A stretch of DNA of 38,168 bases from CAZKXX01 sp964556705 (GCA_964556705.1 CAZKXX010000028.1:1-38168), one strand, 5' to 3'; counted from the first letter of the stretch, positions 24,361-34,206 are shown. Program-made: numbers and translations. Notes: generated by a model not told the origin, from the letters alone.

Positions 24361-26346
24361 CTACGCCACGTCCACCACGCCTTCGGCGATTTCGCCGAGG
24401 TATTCTCCGTCGGCTACGACGTCGGCGGCCATCGCCACGCGCGGGTGCGCGGCGCGGTCCCAGCCAGGGGGGACGGTCACCGCGAATCCCTCGCGGCCCT
24501 CACCGCTGGCGGGGACCGTAAACTTCACCGTTTCCGGCGCAACCTTCCAGCCCGCGGGGACGACGAGCGCGGCCTCGAGTTCCATCGGCTTCGCGCGGTA
24601 ATTCCGCACGCGGACTTCAATCGTCGTCGCATCGCCGCGCCGCGCTTCGGCCTGATAAGGGTCGAGCCGCACCCAGCTCGGGTTCAGGCCGAAATCCGGG
24701 TCCGGGTCGGCGACGACGGATTTGAAGTAAGCCTGCTGGCCTTCCAGACGCTTCTTCAAATCCTCCAGGTCTTCTTTGTTCGCAACAAAGGGCTTGCCGT
24801 GGCCCGGCGCAATCATCGTCGGCTGGTGGTCGAGAATCGTGCGGACGGATTTCACGTGGCTGTCGTTTTCGACCCAGTTGCGGAAGATGATGTTGTGCCG
24901 CAACTGGTAGGGCGCGCCGCCCGCGGCGGGGAACAGCGCGTCGCCGGTGAAAGCGATGCGCGCGCCGTCAATTTCCGCAAACATCGCCATCTGGTATTCC
25001 GTGTGCCCGGGCGAGTGATAGACGGTGAACTCGAATTCTTCCCATTTGAATTTTTCGCCGTGACGGAACGAGCGTTCGACCTTGATGGGCTCGGCCAGGA
25101 TGCAGCCGAGGTTCGAGCCGCGCGGCCGCTCGAGGATGTCCACCATGTTCTCGTAACACCAGACCTTCGTCCCGTGGTGCCGCGCGAGATACGGGAAGCC
25201 GTTCAGGTGGTCGTCGTGCATGTGGCTGGGCATGGCCACGTCCACGGACTTCATTCCGTAACGTCCGCGGAGTTCCGAAAGGTTGTGCTCGACGAAACGG
25301 ATGCGGTCGCCCGCAGGCGTGGCGTTCAGGAAAGAGCTGAAGAAATTCCAGCTCGCCGCCCCGTAGTCCACGAAAAGCGCTTTCCCGCTGTCGCTGATGA
25401 GGGCGTAAAAAGTCGAGGTCGCCTGGTGCGCGCAGACCAGATGCGGCGTGACGGCGAAAGGCTTGAGTTCCGACGTCAGCGTTGAGCCGGGCGAATAGGA
25501 CTCGTACCAGCCCTTCAGTTTCGAGACGAGGTCGGTGATCCCCTGCTCGGGGCTCGAAAACGGCTCGCCGTGCGACGGGCAGACCAGCTCGGGGGCCAGT
25601 TCGCGCAGTTTCGAGAGCGAAAAGATGGCGAAGTCCACGCCGTCCGGGCTGCCGTAATTGTACTGGAGGTCGTAAAGGTTGACGACTTTGCCGGGCGAAT
25701 GGATGACGTCGCCGGAAAATGCCACCTTGCGGCCGTCCACTTCGCCGGCCAGCGTCACCGAGCCCAGCGTGTGGCCGGGCGTGGGATAGATGAGGAACTC
25801 GTACGGTCCCCAGCGGAATTTTTCGTAGTCGGTGAGCACGCCCGCCACAGGAACGTTCTGAGTGAGGGTGAAGAAATCGTTGCGGACGTAGTAGAGGTGG
25901 AAGATGCGGCGGTTCCGCCAGAAGTTTTCGGCGTCTTCGAACAGGTGCCGCTCGTGCGCCGGGACATGGATGGGGATCCGCTCCGCGACGGCGCGCCGGT
26001 CGCCCTGGCACTGGTCACGGTGATGGTGCGTGTGGAGAATGCCTTCCACCCGCGTGACGCCGATCTCGCCGAGCAGTTTCAGCACGTGCCCCGAGCCGAA
26101 ATCGATGAGAAGCGCGCGGTCGCCGTTCTTGAGGACATAGACGTTGCAGGTGTCGCGCAGCAGGTAGAGGTTCGACGAGAGCCGCTCGAGCCCGCCCGCG
26201 GGAGTGAATCGAACGGGGGGCGGGGAAGGCGCGGCGCTTCCCGTCGCCGGCGGCGCGGCGCCGGTGGCGAGCAGTCCCGCGCCCGCGCTCTTGAAGAAAT
26301 CCCGACGGCTGACCCCGCCGCGCTTGGAAGGTTTCTGCTTCTTCAT
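24361..26346 (-). CDS. Tandem metallo-beta-lactamase-fold protein with Tat-like signal and C-terminal Ig-like domain
   Basis: The 661-aa protein starts with a twin-arginine signal (SRRDFFKSAGAGLLATG). Two MBL domains follow. Domain 1 (about 55-275) has HHHRDQ at 107-112, TPGHT, FSGDV and PSHGEPF. Domain 2 (about 300-525) has the canonical HMHDDH at 375-380, SPGHTEYQ, FTGDALF and APGHGKPF. The C-terminal part (about 560-661, RNYRAKPMELEAALVVPAGW...) looks like an Ig-like NEW3-type domain. Domain 1 lacks the last His of HxHxDH (Gln112), so its second metal site may be altered. GGAGG 8 nt upstream supports the ATG. Substrate unknown: lactone, phosphodiester, sulfatase and other MBL chemistries are all possible. 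Confidence 0.8.
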   Translation of the reverse strand: MKKQKPSKRGGVSRRDFFKSAGAGLLATGAAPPATGSAAPSPPPVRFTPAGGLERLSSNLYLLRDTCNVYVLKNGDRALLIDFGSGHVLKLLGEIGVTRVEGILHTHHHRDQCQGDRRAVAERIPIHVPAHERHLFEDAENFWRNRRIFHLYYVRNDFFTLTQNVPVAGVLTDYEKFRWGPYEFLIYPTPGHTLGSVTLAGEVDGRKVAFSGDVIHSPGKVVNLYDLQYNYGSPDGVDFAIFSLSKLRELAPELVCPSHGEPFSSPEQGITDLVSKLKGWYESYSPGSTLTSELKPFAVTPHLVCAHQATSTFYALISDSGKALFVDYGAASWNFFSSFLNATPAGDRIRFVEHNLSELRGRYGMKSVDVAMPSHMHDDHLNGFPYLARHHGTKVWCYENMVDILERPRGSNLGCILAEPIKVERSFRHGEKFKWEEFEFTVYHSPGHTEYQMAMFAEIDGARIAFTGDALFPAAGGAPYQLRHNIIFRNWVENDSHVKSVRTILDHQPTMIAPGHGKPFVANKEDLEDLKKRLEGQQAYFKSVVADPDPDFGLNPSWVRLDPYQAEARRGDATTIEVRVRNYRAKPMELEAALVVPAGWKVAPETVKFTVPASGEGREGFAVTVPPGWDRAAHPRVAMAADVVADGEYLGEIAEGVVDVA

Positions 26347-26390
26347 GGCGAGCGCCTCCGACCGAGGATTTTCTGGCGGCGTGCGCGCTG

Positions 26391-26419
26391 ATTCTAGGTT
26401 CGCGGCTCGCGGGTTGCAA
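26391..26419 (-). promoter_or_regulatory. Promoter of the tandem MBL gene
   Basis: On the minus strand TTGCAA (26414-26419, 4/6) is followed after 17 bp by TAGAAT (26391-26396, 5/6). The predicted start site is near 26384, with a leader of about 38 nt that includes the GGAGG site. Confidence 0.55.
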
Positions 26420-26645
26420 GCGGCTCTTGCCTTGCGGCCGTGGCGTGAAGGGGAGCGGTACGGGAAGGATGCCGCGCCCAGCGAGTCTCCCCAACGCGTC
26501 GCGTCCGACTCAACGAGTGGAACGGCGAGGCTGGCGTCAGAAAGTCAGACCGCTGGCTCCGATTGGACGACGACAGTTCCGAAGCTGCGGTTGGCCGGTT
26601 GATTGCTCGACTTCCCAGCACGCTTTTGCGTGAAGCCGCCCCCGG

Positions 26646-26691
26646 CGCGTTTTTAGTCCGCTCAGACTAAGAATCGTCGAAGAAAAACGCG
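26646..26691. promoter_or_regulatory. Nested inverted repeat upstream of the hppA promoter
   Basis: Perfect 9-base arms CGCGTTTTT (26646-26654) and AAAAACGCG (26683-26691) enclose a second dyad, TTAGTC (26653-26658) with GACTAA (26665-26670). The outer arm ends 19 bp before the hppA -35. An operator or a cruciform-forming site is plausible; a terminator is less likely because no gene ends nearby. Confidence 0.4.
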
Positions 26692-26710
26692 GTATCCGGC
26701 GTGACCTTTA

Positions 26711-26740
26711 TTGACGCCTGTTTTTTGAATGTGTTATAAA
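26711..26740 (+). promoter_or_regulatory. Sigma70 promoter of hppA
   Basis: TTGACG (26711-26716, 5/6) and TATAAA (26735-26740, 5/6) are separated by 18 bp, with a T-rich spacer. The start site would be near 26747. The leader contains a direct repeat GAAGCTC (26754 and 26763) and a GGGCC/GGCCC hairpin near 26804-26820. Confidence 0.7.
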
Positions 26741-26861
26741 CACCGCTTTTGCAGAAGCTCCTGAAGCTCGTCTGTGAAGGCCATCCGAAGACCGTGCGTT
26801 GGTGGGCCTGACGCGGCCCGCCTCGGGGGCACGAATACGAGTTCTGGTCGGAGGCTTTTGA

Positions 26862-28955
<2,094 letters not shown>

Positions 28956-28974
28956 AGCGCATCGGTTTTCTTGC

Positions 28975-29004
28975 AGGGGACGCTCGCCGCGGCGAGCGTC
29001 CCCT
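28975..29004. repeat. 30-nt perfect palindrome between hppA and a convergent gene
   Basis: Fifteen-base arms AGGGGACGCTCGCCG (28975-28989) and CGGCGAGCGTCCCCT (28990-29004) are exactly complementary with no spacer. It starts 20 nt after the hppA stop. It could end or protect mRNAs from both convergent genes, but no T-run follows on either strand, so it may equally be a dispersed palindromic element. A tandem CCTGCTT CCTGCTT (29011-29024) follows. Confidence 0.7.
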
Positions 29005-29033
29005 CGAATTCCTGCTTCCTGCTTCCCCTCGGC

Positions 29034-29420
29034 TCACCGCCCCCTTCGCGCCTTCTCCTTGACGCGCTTGGCGAGCTTCTCGATCTTGGAGGCTTTCTCG
29101 ACCACCTCGAGCGAGAGGACGTTTTCGCTGGAGCCTTTCACTTCTTCGTTCAGTTGCGAGGCGAGCTCGAAGAGCTCCGCAACGTCCTCCTTCAGCTTCT
29201 CGAAGTTGTGCTTCAGCAAATCGCGCTGCTGCTTGGGCGTCAGACCGTCGTCGTCGGAGGGCAGGGAAGGGTCGCGGCTCTGCTCGGTCAGCGTGCGCGG
29301 CGGGCGCTGAGCCTCCGGAGAGCCGAGCGAAGGCGCGGTGCCGAGCAGCAGCAACGCCCCGAAGGCGCCCGCGGCCCCGGCCGCGCGAAGGACTTTGTGG
29401 ACATGGTCCCGATTCCTCAT
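29034..29420 (-). CDS. Small exported protein with C-terminal coiled coil, function unknown
   Basis: I do not recognise a family. The 128-aa protein has a signal peptide or membrane anchor (about 8-32, VLRAAGAAGAFGALLLLGTAPSLG), a proline- and charge-rich linker, and a helical second half. That half (LTPKQQRDLLKHNFEKLKEDVAELFELASQLNEEV...) has a heptad-like spacing of Leu/Val typical of a coiled coil, and ends strongly basic (KRVKEKARRGR). AAGGAGG 5 nt upstream fixes the ATG at 29420; the longer frame to 29495 is not needed. It is single and convergent with hppA. Confidence 0.6.
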   Translation of the reverse strand: MRNRDHVHKVLRAAGAAGAFGALLLLGTAPSLGSPEAQRPPRTLTEQSRDPSLPSDDDGLTPKQQRDLLKHNFEKLKEDVAELFELASQLNEEVKGSSENVLSLEVVEKASKIEKLAKRVKEKARRGR

Positions 29421-29545
29421 GATCCCCTCCTTGACCCCACCCGCAGGAGTTCCGAGTTCATCTTCAAGTTTAGACCTCCGCGCGCGAGGGAGCAACGGAA
29501 GATGCGGCGGCGCCGGAGGAATCGGACGGCGGGGGAGGGGAATTA

Positions 29546-30391
29546 TCAGGCAGGAGGCGCGTCGTAGCGGACGCCGTAGATTTTCCGCGTCGTGCCCTCG
29601 ATGGGCTGGCAGCGCACGATGCGCGCACGCACTTCAATGTTCTGGCCGCCGGGATTATAGGGGCACACAACCATCACGCCCGTGCCCACGTGATAGGTCT
29701 TTTCGGAGACGAAGCAGAAGCCGCCCTTCGAGATGTTTTCGCTCCGGGTGATTTCCGCGCCGCCGTAATAATCGCGCACGAAGACGGGAAGCTGCAGCGC
29801 CACGCGCCGGTGCTTGCGCTGGTCCTTGCCGTGAGCTTCGGCCTGCAACTGCGAGGCCGCTTCGGCGATCATTGCGGCTTCGCCGGCGGGCGCCGCCATG
29901 GCCACCTGCCTTTCGGCGTGGCCCCACAGGGTCTCGGCGCGGCACGCCTCGCAACGGCGCTTGATGAGACCGGAAGTTTCCAGGACCTCGACTTCCACCA
30001 GAGAGACCGGGAGCAGCGCAACGGTGTGGCACGTGCGGCACTCGAGCAGCGCCTTCGATTCGCCGTTCTCCGCGGCGGGCGGGGGAAACTGGATGCCCCA
30101 GATGTTCTGGTTCAAGTCCACGCATTCGACGCCCCACTCGCCGCCCTTTTCGGTGAGGGGCGAAACGGGGCCGACGACGCGGAAGTCTGCCTTGTGGCGC
30201 CCCACCAGGTTGACGAGCCGCACGGTCTGTCCGGCGCGCAGCATCGCGGCGGTCAGGATCCGCGCCCCGTGCCGGTTCAGCGTCACCGTGCGGCCCTCGT
30301 GCTCGGCGGCGGGGCGTCCGGACTCCAGAATCTGGATGGTGAGCGGAATCGTCAGCATCAGGCGGTCGGAACGGCGTTTCTCACCGGGCAT
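29546..30391 (-). CDS. Double PilZ-domain protein with central zinc ribbon
   Basis: The 281-aa cytoplasmic protein has three parts. An N-terminal PilZ-like barrel (about 4-103) begins RRSDR but its second motif is degenerate (LNRHGARI). A four-cysteine zinc ribbon follows (Cys118/Cys121, Cys147/Cys150). A C-terminal PilZ domain (about 190-278) keeps both c-di-GMP contacts: RKHRR (Arg192/Arg196) and NISKGG (Asn219, Ser221, Gly224). PilZ domains are c-di-GMP receptors, so this is a probable c-di-GMP effector with one working site. AAGGAG (30398-30403) precedes the ATG by 6 nt. No output domain or partner gene is next to it. Confidence 0.78.
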   Translation of the reverse strand: MPGEKRRSDRLMLTIPLTIQILESGRPAAEHEGRTVTLNRHGARILTAAMLRAGQTVRLVNLVGRHKADFRVVGPVSPLTEKGGEWGVECVDLNQNIWGIQFPPPAAENGESKALLECRTCHTVALLPVSLVEVEVLETSGLIKRRCEACRAETLWGHAERQVAMAAPAGEAAMIAEAASQLQAEAHGKDQRKHRRVALQLPVFVRDYYGGAEITRSENISKGGFCFVSEKTYHVGTGVMVVCPYNPGGQNIEVRARIVRCQPIEGTTRKIYGVRYDAPPA

Positions 30392-30434
30392 GCGAGACTC
30401 CTTAAAGGCTTCGACGCTCGTGCCGAAGCTTGCC

Positions 30435-30463
30435 AGTGTATGCAGACGGAAAAGAATTTACAA
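30435..30463 (-). promoter_or_regulatory. Possible promoter of the PilZ gene
   Basis: On the minus strand TTGTAA (30458-30463, 4/6) and TACACT (30435-30440, 4/6) are 17 bp apart, with an A/T-rich spacer that stands out locally. The leader would be about 37 nt. Confidence 0.4.
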
Positions 30464-30671
30464 GAGCCTCCTCGGACCGCGCGCTGAAAGGATATTCATC
30501 GAGTGGATAACACCGCGGCGGCCGGGCGCGAGGCGGGCGGAAGGAAACAGCAGGCGAATCGCCGCTTTCGGCGCGGGGCGTCGCCTGGCCCGCCGAGGCC
30601 CGCGAAACTCGACGCCGGGCGCAACTTCGGGTTAGACTTTGCGGGTTTCGAAACCACGAGGAGTTTCCATC

Positions 30672-31514
30672 GTGTTCCGCATTGATGCGCATCAGCACCT
30701 CTGGGACCCCGCGCAGTTCGGCTACGCGTGGCTCCCCAAGTTCCCGACGCTCAACCGGCGGCACGGAATCGAAGACTATCTCGAAGCCGCGCGCCAGCTT
30801 GCTATCGAACGAACGGTCTATCTCGAAACCGACGTGGACGAGCCGTTCATGCTCGACGAAGCGCGGCACATCCTCGCCTTCGCTGAAGACGCCTCGAACC
30901 CGCTGGCGGGCGTCGTGGCCGCCTGCCGGCCCGAAAACGCCGACTTCCCTGAATACGTCGAAAAGATCGCGGGCCATCCGAAGCTCAAAGGTTTGAGGCG
31001 CATCCTGCACGTGGTGCCCGATGAAATCGGCGAGCGTCCGATCTTCGCCGAAAACCTCCGCCGCCTGCCCGACTACGGCCTTTCGTTCGACCTCTGTTTC
31101 CTGGCGCGCCAGTTGCCCATCGCCATCCGGCTGGTCAAATCCTGCCCGCGTGTCAGCTTCATCCTCGACCACTGCGGCAACCCCCGCGTCAAGGAAAGGG
31201 AAATCGAGCCCTGGCGGGGCTACGTCCGGGAACTGGCGAGCTACCCGAACATCGTCTGCAAAATCTCCGGGCTGGTCACCAACGCCGAGCCGCATCGCTG
31301 GACCACCGACGATTTGCGCCCCTTCGTCGAAACCCTCATCGAGTGCTTCGGCTGGGAACGCGTGATGTTCGGCAGCGACTGGCCGGTGATGACGCTCCAC
31401 TCGACGCTCGGCCGCTGGGTCGAAGCGCTCGATGAGATCGTGAGCGGGGCGACGGGAGCCCAGCGCGAGGCCCTCTACCGCAAAAACGCCGAGCGCGTCT
31501 ATCGGCTGAAATGA
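30672..31514 (+). CDS. Amidohydrolase family 2 protein (COG3618, sugar-lactonase type)
   Basis: The 280-aa TIM-barrel hydrolase has the N-terminal DAHQHLWDP metal motif, FILDHCGNPR in the middle and MFGSDWPV with the catalytic Asp near the C-terminus. This pattern is that of PF04909 enzymes of the L-fuconolactonase/L-rhamnono-lactonase group, which open sugar lactones; 2-pyrone-dicarboxylate lactonases are relatives. No sugar-catabolic genes lie beside it, so the substrate stays open. The GTG start at 30672 follows GAGGAG (30658-30663) by 8 nt. A TTG at 30639 is in frame but precedes that site. Confidence 0.8.
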   Translation: MFRIDAHQHLWDPAQFGYAWLPKFPTLNRRHGIEDYLEAARQLAIERTVYLETDVDEPFMLDEARHILAFAEDASNPLAGVVAACRPENADFPEYVEKIAGHPKLKGLRRILHVVPDEIGERPIFAENLRRLPDYGLSFDLCFLARQLPIAIRLVKSCPRVSFILDHCGNPRVKEREIEPWRGYVRELASYPNIVCKISGLVTNAEPHRWTTDDLRPFVETLIECFGWERVMFGSDWPVMTLHSTLGRWVEALDEIVSGATGAQREALYRKNAERVYRLK

Positions 31515-31889
31515 GCCGACACCTTTCTCCGGAATCGCAGCGCTTCGCCACCGCATCATGTCATTCTGAGCCTCGGCCTGCCTCCGACTTCCGCTGCTTT
31601 TTTCGGTCGTTCCGCCGCCTGGCATAGTTGTTTTCTCTATCCCACAGTGGAGCTTTTCTGCCAATGAACTCCCATTTGCTTGCAACAGTAGCGGCGGTCG
31701 GCGCCTGCCCTCCGGCTCTGGGCGCTTGAGGACAGGAGTCTCCCAGGTATCCGGCGCCGATTCTCGCTGGATGTAGGCATACTTATCTAGTCTATCATTC
31801 TGTGCCCGAATGCCAAGAGGGCAAAATGGGGCGGGCCGTGTTACGCTTGGCCGCGGCGCCCACGCGCCGGCAAAAGGAGACGCGAAGAA
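31515..31889. other. 375-bp intergenic region before the hydroxyacyl-CoA dehydrogenase gene
   Basis: No convincing gene is present on either strand. It is more A/T-rich than the surroundings, especially 31620-31690 and 31775-31805. It contains the second copy of GTCATTCTGAGC (31560-31571) and some weak -10-like strings around 31780-31800 without a fitting -35. No known RNA is recognised. Confidence 0.5.
31560..31571. repeat. Dispersed 12-mer GTCATTCTGAGC, copy 2
   Basis: Exact copy of the string at 10586-10597. Both copies are intergenic. Strings of this type (TCATTCTGAGC...) occur as dispersed intergenic repeats in several bacterial genomes; that this belongs to such a family is inference. 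Confidence 0.35.
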
Positions 31890-32828
31890 ATGGCTGAGTT
31901 TTCACGTGCGGTGGTCATCGGCACGGGAGCGATGGGGCCGGGGATTGGCGTGACGCTGGCGAGCGGCGGGCTGGACGTGGCGATTTACGGCCGCGCGGCG
32001 GAATCCGCGGCTCGCGGCCTGGAGTGTGCCCGCGCGCAGGTCGAATTTCTGGCCGCAAACGGCTTGGGAGAACGCGCGGCGGTCAAGCGCCTCTCGGCTT
32101 CAAGCGATCTCGAGCGGGCCGTGCGCGATGCCGATCTCGTCATTGAGTCAGCGCCGGAGCAGATGGAACTCAAGCAGGAATTGTTCGCGCGGCTCGATGC
32201 CGCCGCGCCCGCCTCGGCCGTGCTCGCCAGCAACACCTCGGGGCTGAGTATCACGGCGATCGCCTCAAAATGCCGGCGGCCGGAACGCGTCCTGACGGCG
32301 CACTTCTGGAACCCCCCGCACCTGATGCCGCTGGTGGAAATCGTGCGCGGCGAGCAAACTTCCGCCCAGGCGGCCGAGCGGCTGCGCGCGTTGTTGGCAC
32401 GTTGCGGCAAAGTCCCGGTGATGGTGCGCAAGGACCGACCCGGGCAGCTCGGCAACCGGCTTCAGGCGGCGCTGTTTCGCGAAGCGATTTCGGTGGTGGA
32501 AGAAGGCATCGCCGACGCCGAGGAAGTGGACCTCGCGGTCAAATGCGGCTTCGGGCTGCGTCTGCCCGTTTACGGGCCGTTCGAGCACATGGACGTGGTG
32601 GGACTCGACTTCATCGTCAATTTTCTCGATTACGTTTGCGCCGACCTCTACGCTCCCGGCCGCGCGCCGGAGTTGCTACGGAAATACGTCGCCGAGGGTC
32701 GGTTGGGCGTCAAAGCCGGGCGCGGGTTTCATGATTGGAAACGCAAGAACGTGGAAGAAGTCAAAGCCCTGCGCGACGGGTTCTTGCTGGAGCGTTTGAA
32801 GGCGGGGCGGGAAGCGGGCGGACCTTGA
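31890..32828 (+). CDS. 3-hydroxyacyl-CoA dehydrogenase family protein
   Basis: The 312-aa NAD-dependent enzyme has an N-terminal Rossmann fold (VVIGTGAMGPGIGVTLASGG), the DLVIESAPEQMELKQELF and SNTSGLSI segments, and the catalytic-histidine region HFWNPPHLMPLVEIVRG. A helical C-terminal domain (about 185-290) closes with VAEGRLGVKAGRGFHDW. Family members oxidise 3-hydroxyacyl-CoA or act as L-gulonate/lambda-crystallin-type dehydrogenases; the 'NPPHLMPLVE' variant fits either. AGGAG lies 10 nt before the ATG. It stands alone, not beside thiolase or acyl-CoA dehydrogenase genes. Confidence 0.82.
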   Translation: MAEFSRAVVIGTGAMGPGIGVTLASGGLDVAIYGRAAESAARGLECARAQVEFLAANGLGERAAVKRLSASSDLERAVRDADLVIESAPEQMELKQELFARLDAAAPASAVLASNTSGLSITAIASKCRRPERVLTAHFWNPPHLMPLVEIVRGEQTSAQAAERLRALLARCGKVPVMVRKDRPGQLGNRLQAALFREAISVVEEGIADAEEVDLAVKCGFGLRLPVYGPFEHMDVVGLDFIVNFLDYVCADLYAPGRAPELLRKYVAEGRLGVKAGRGFHDWKRKNVEEVKALRDGFLLERLKAGREAGGP

Positions 32829-32829
32829 A

Positions 32830-32928
32830 GTAGCATGGGCGACCTGCCCCGAAGTGTCGGGGTCCTGCCCATGCGCCTGCCTGCCGCAGGCAGGGCCAGG
32901 ATGCCTGCCGCAGGCAGGGCCGTGCTAC
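32830..32928. repeat. Nested palindrome array filling the gap between convergent genes
   Basis: GCATGGGC (32833-32840) pairs with GCCCATGC (32867-32874) around an inner CCCCGA-AGTG-TCGGGG hairpin (32847-32862). Next come CCTGCCTGC-C-GCAGGCAGG (32876-32894) and a second, shorter unit TGCCTGC-C-GCAGGCA (32902-32916). A 20-bp sequence is repeated directly with a 24-bp period (32878-32897 and 32902-32921). GTAGCA (32830-32835) and TGCTAC (32923-32928) enclose the array; the latter overlaps the thiO stop codon. It looks like a REP/BIME-type element. Confidence 0.7.
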
Positions 32929-34070
32929 GCGGTGCCGCGAAACCGCGCGGGGCTGTAAGGGGCGAGGTCGTGCGAGGGCGGCTGTCCGAGCGCCAGTTCG
33001 GAAATCACCTGCGCGGTGACCGGCGCGAGCAGAATGCCGTTGCGGAAGTGGCCGGTTGCGAAAATCAGGTTTTCCATTTCGCCTCGGCCGAGCATGGGCA
33101 GGTGGTCAGCGGTGTCGGGCCGCAGCCCGGACCAGGCGCGGCCGAAGCGGCACTCTGCGATCATCGGCGCGAAGCGGCGCACGCCTTCGAGAATCGAAAT
33201 CAATCCCTCCGCCGTCACGGCCTTTTCAAAACCCGCGTATTCGACCGTGGTTCCCACGACGATGCGATTGTTTTCGCGCGGCACCATGTAGAGCATTCCC
33301 GCGCGGACGACGAATGGCAGCGGGTGGGGCGCTTCGAGTTCGAGCATCTGCCCGCGGCAGGGACGCACGGGCAGCGGCATGCCGAGTGAGGGAGCAAATT
33401 CGCCGGACCAGCTTCCGGCGGCAAGGATGACACTTCCGGCTGAAAGCGAAGAAAGCGCGCGCGGGTCGGCGCCGTAAGCGGCTTCGACGCTTTCCACGCG
33501 CCCGGCGCGAAGGTTGAGCTTCGTCGCCGGACGCCCGGCGCAGAACGTCACGCCCAGACGCCGCGCCGCGGCGAGAACGGCGCGCATGAGGCGTTCGTTA
33601 TCCACCACGTGGTCGCCAGGAACGAAGTAGGCGGCGGCGAGTTCAGGCGCGAGTCCCGGCACCTGGAGCGCCGCTTCCTCGGCCGTCAGCCGTTCGAAGG
33701 GGTGGCCGCGTTCGCTCTGCCAGGCGGCAATCGCCTCGAGCTCTCGCCCGTGTTCCACGTCGGGGGCCACCAACAGCGTTCCGTCGCGCCGGTAGCCGAC
33801 GCGCTCGCCGCTCAGCTCTTCGACTTCGGCGGCGAAGTCGGCGTAAAGGTCGCGGCTGGCCGCGCAGAGTTTGAAAAAAAATTCCGGCTCGATCGTCTCG
33901 CCGTGCGGCGCAAGCATCCCCGCCGCGGCCGAACTCGCTTCCGAGCCCGGTTCGCCGCGGTCGAGCACCACGACGCGCAGCTTCGCCTGCGCCAGGCGCA
34001 GGGCAATCGAGGCGCCGATCAGGCCGCCGCCGAGGATGAGCACGTCCGCGGTTTGTGCGGGGTCGCGCAT
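32925..34070 (-). CDS. thiO: Glycine oxidase ThiO (FAD-dependent)
   Basis: The 381-aa flavoenzyme would oxidise glycine to iminoglycine for the thiazole part of thiamine. The dinucleotide fold VLILGGGLIGASIALRLAQ is followed by VVVLDRGEPGSEASSAAAGMLAPHGE, the AAGM segment typical of ThiO. RPCRGQMLEL, VPRENNRIVVGTTVE and the C-terminal TGHFRNGILLAPVTA also fit. Other D-amino-acid oxidases (DAO family) are the alternative; no thiS or thiG is adjacent. The ATG at 34070 begins the conserved fold but has only a weak ribosome site; upstream residues in frame are unconserved. Confidence 0.83.
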   Translation of the reverse strand: MRDPAQTADVLILGGGLIGASIALRLAQAKLRVVVLDRGEPGSEASSAAAGMLAPHGETIEPEFFFKLCAASRDLYADFAAEVEELSGERVGYRRDGTLLVAPDVEHGRELEAIAAWQSERGHPFERLTAEEAALQVPGLAPELAAAYFVPGDHVVDNERLMRAVLAAARRLGVTFCAGRPATKLNLRAGRVESVEAAYGADPRALSSLSAGSVILAAGSWSGEFAPSLGMPLPVRPCRGQMLELEAPHPLPFVVRAGMLYMVPRENNRIVVGTTVEYAGFEKAVTAEGLISILEGVRRFAPMIAECRFGRAWSGLRPDTADHLPMLGRGEMENLIFATGHFRNGILLAPVTAQVISELALGQPPSHDLAPYSPARFRGTA

Positions 34071-34197
34071 GGTGAGCCCGGAAGTCGAAGCGCAACCCTC
34101 AACTTTTGGCGATGGCGCGCGTTGAGTCAAGCAGATTTTGCGGTGGCTGGCTGCGGCCGCCGGGTTGGACCGCCGGAAAATTCGCCGACGTGTTTTG

Positions 34198-34206
34198 TGG
34201 CATAAT
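34198..34206 (+). promoter_or_regulatory. Extended -10 promoter of the Cys-rich protein gene
   Basis: TGG-CATAAT forms an extended -10 (CATAAT 5/6). No clear -35 is seen at the expected distance. The start site would be near 34213, giving a leader of about 65 nt. Confidence 0.45.

Larger units (their letters stand above)
26347..26861. other. 515-bp divergent intergenic region between the MBL gene and hppA
   Basis: There is no convincing gene here. It holds the minus-strand promoter of the MBL gene (26391-26419), a small hairpin CACGC-TTTT-GCGTG (26619-26632), a nested inverted repeat (26646-26691), the hppA promoter (26711-26740) and the 115-nt hppA leader. The part from about 26420 to 26618 shows no recognised RNA or structure. 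Confidence 0.6.

Noticed and set aside
26427..26633. Short open frames in the MBL-hppA gap
   Set aside because: No ribosome sites and low-complexity products; the region is better explained by promoters and repeats.
30402..31685. 427-codon minus-strand frame over the amidohydrolase
   Set aside because: Shadow of the COG3618 gene; its first part covers only the A/T-rich intergenic region and shows no family motif.
31720..31770. Riboswitch before the hydroxyacyl-CoA dehydrogenase
   Set aside because: Some GC-rich pairing is possible but no conserved riboswitch core could be recognised.
32876..32921. CRISPR-like array
   Set aside because: Two palindromic units with only 4-nt spacers at a 24-bp period; no spacers of CRISPR length and no cas genes.
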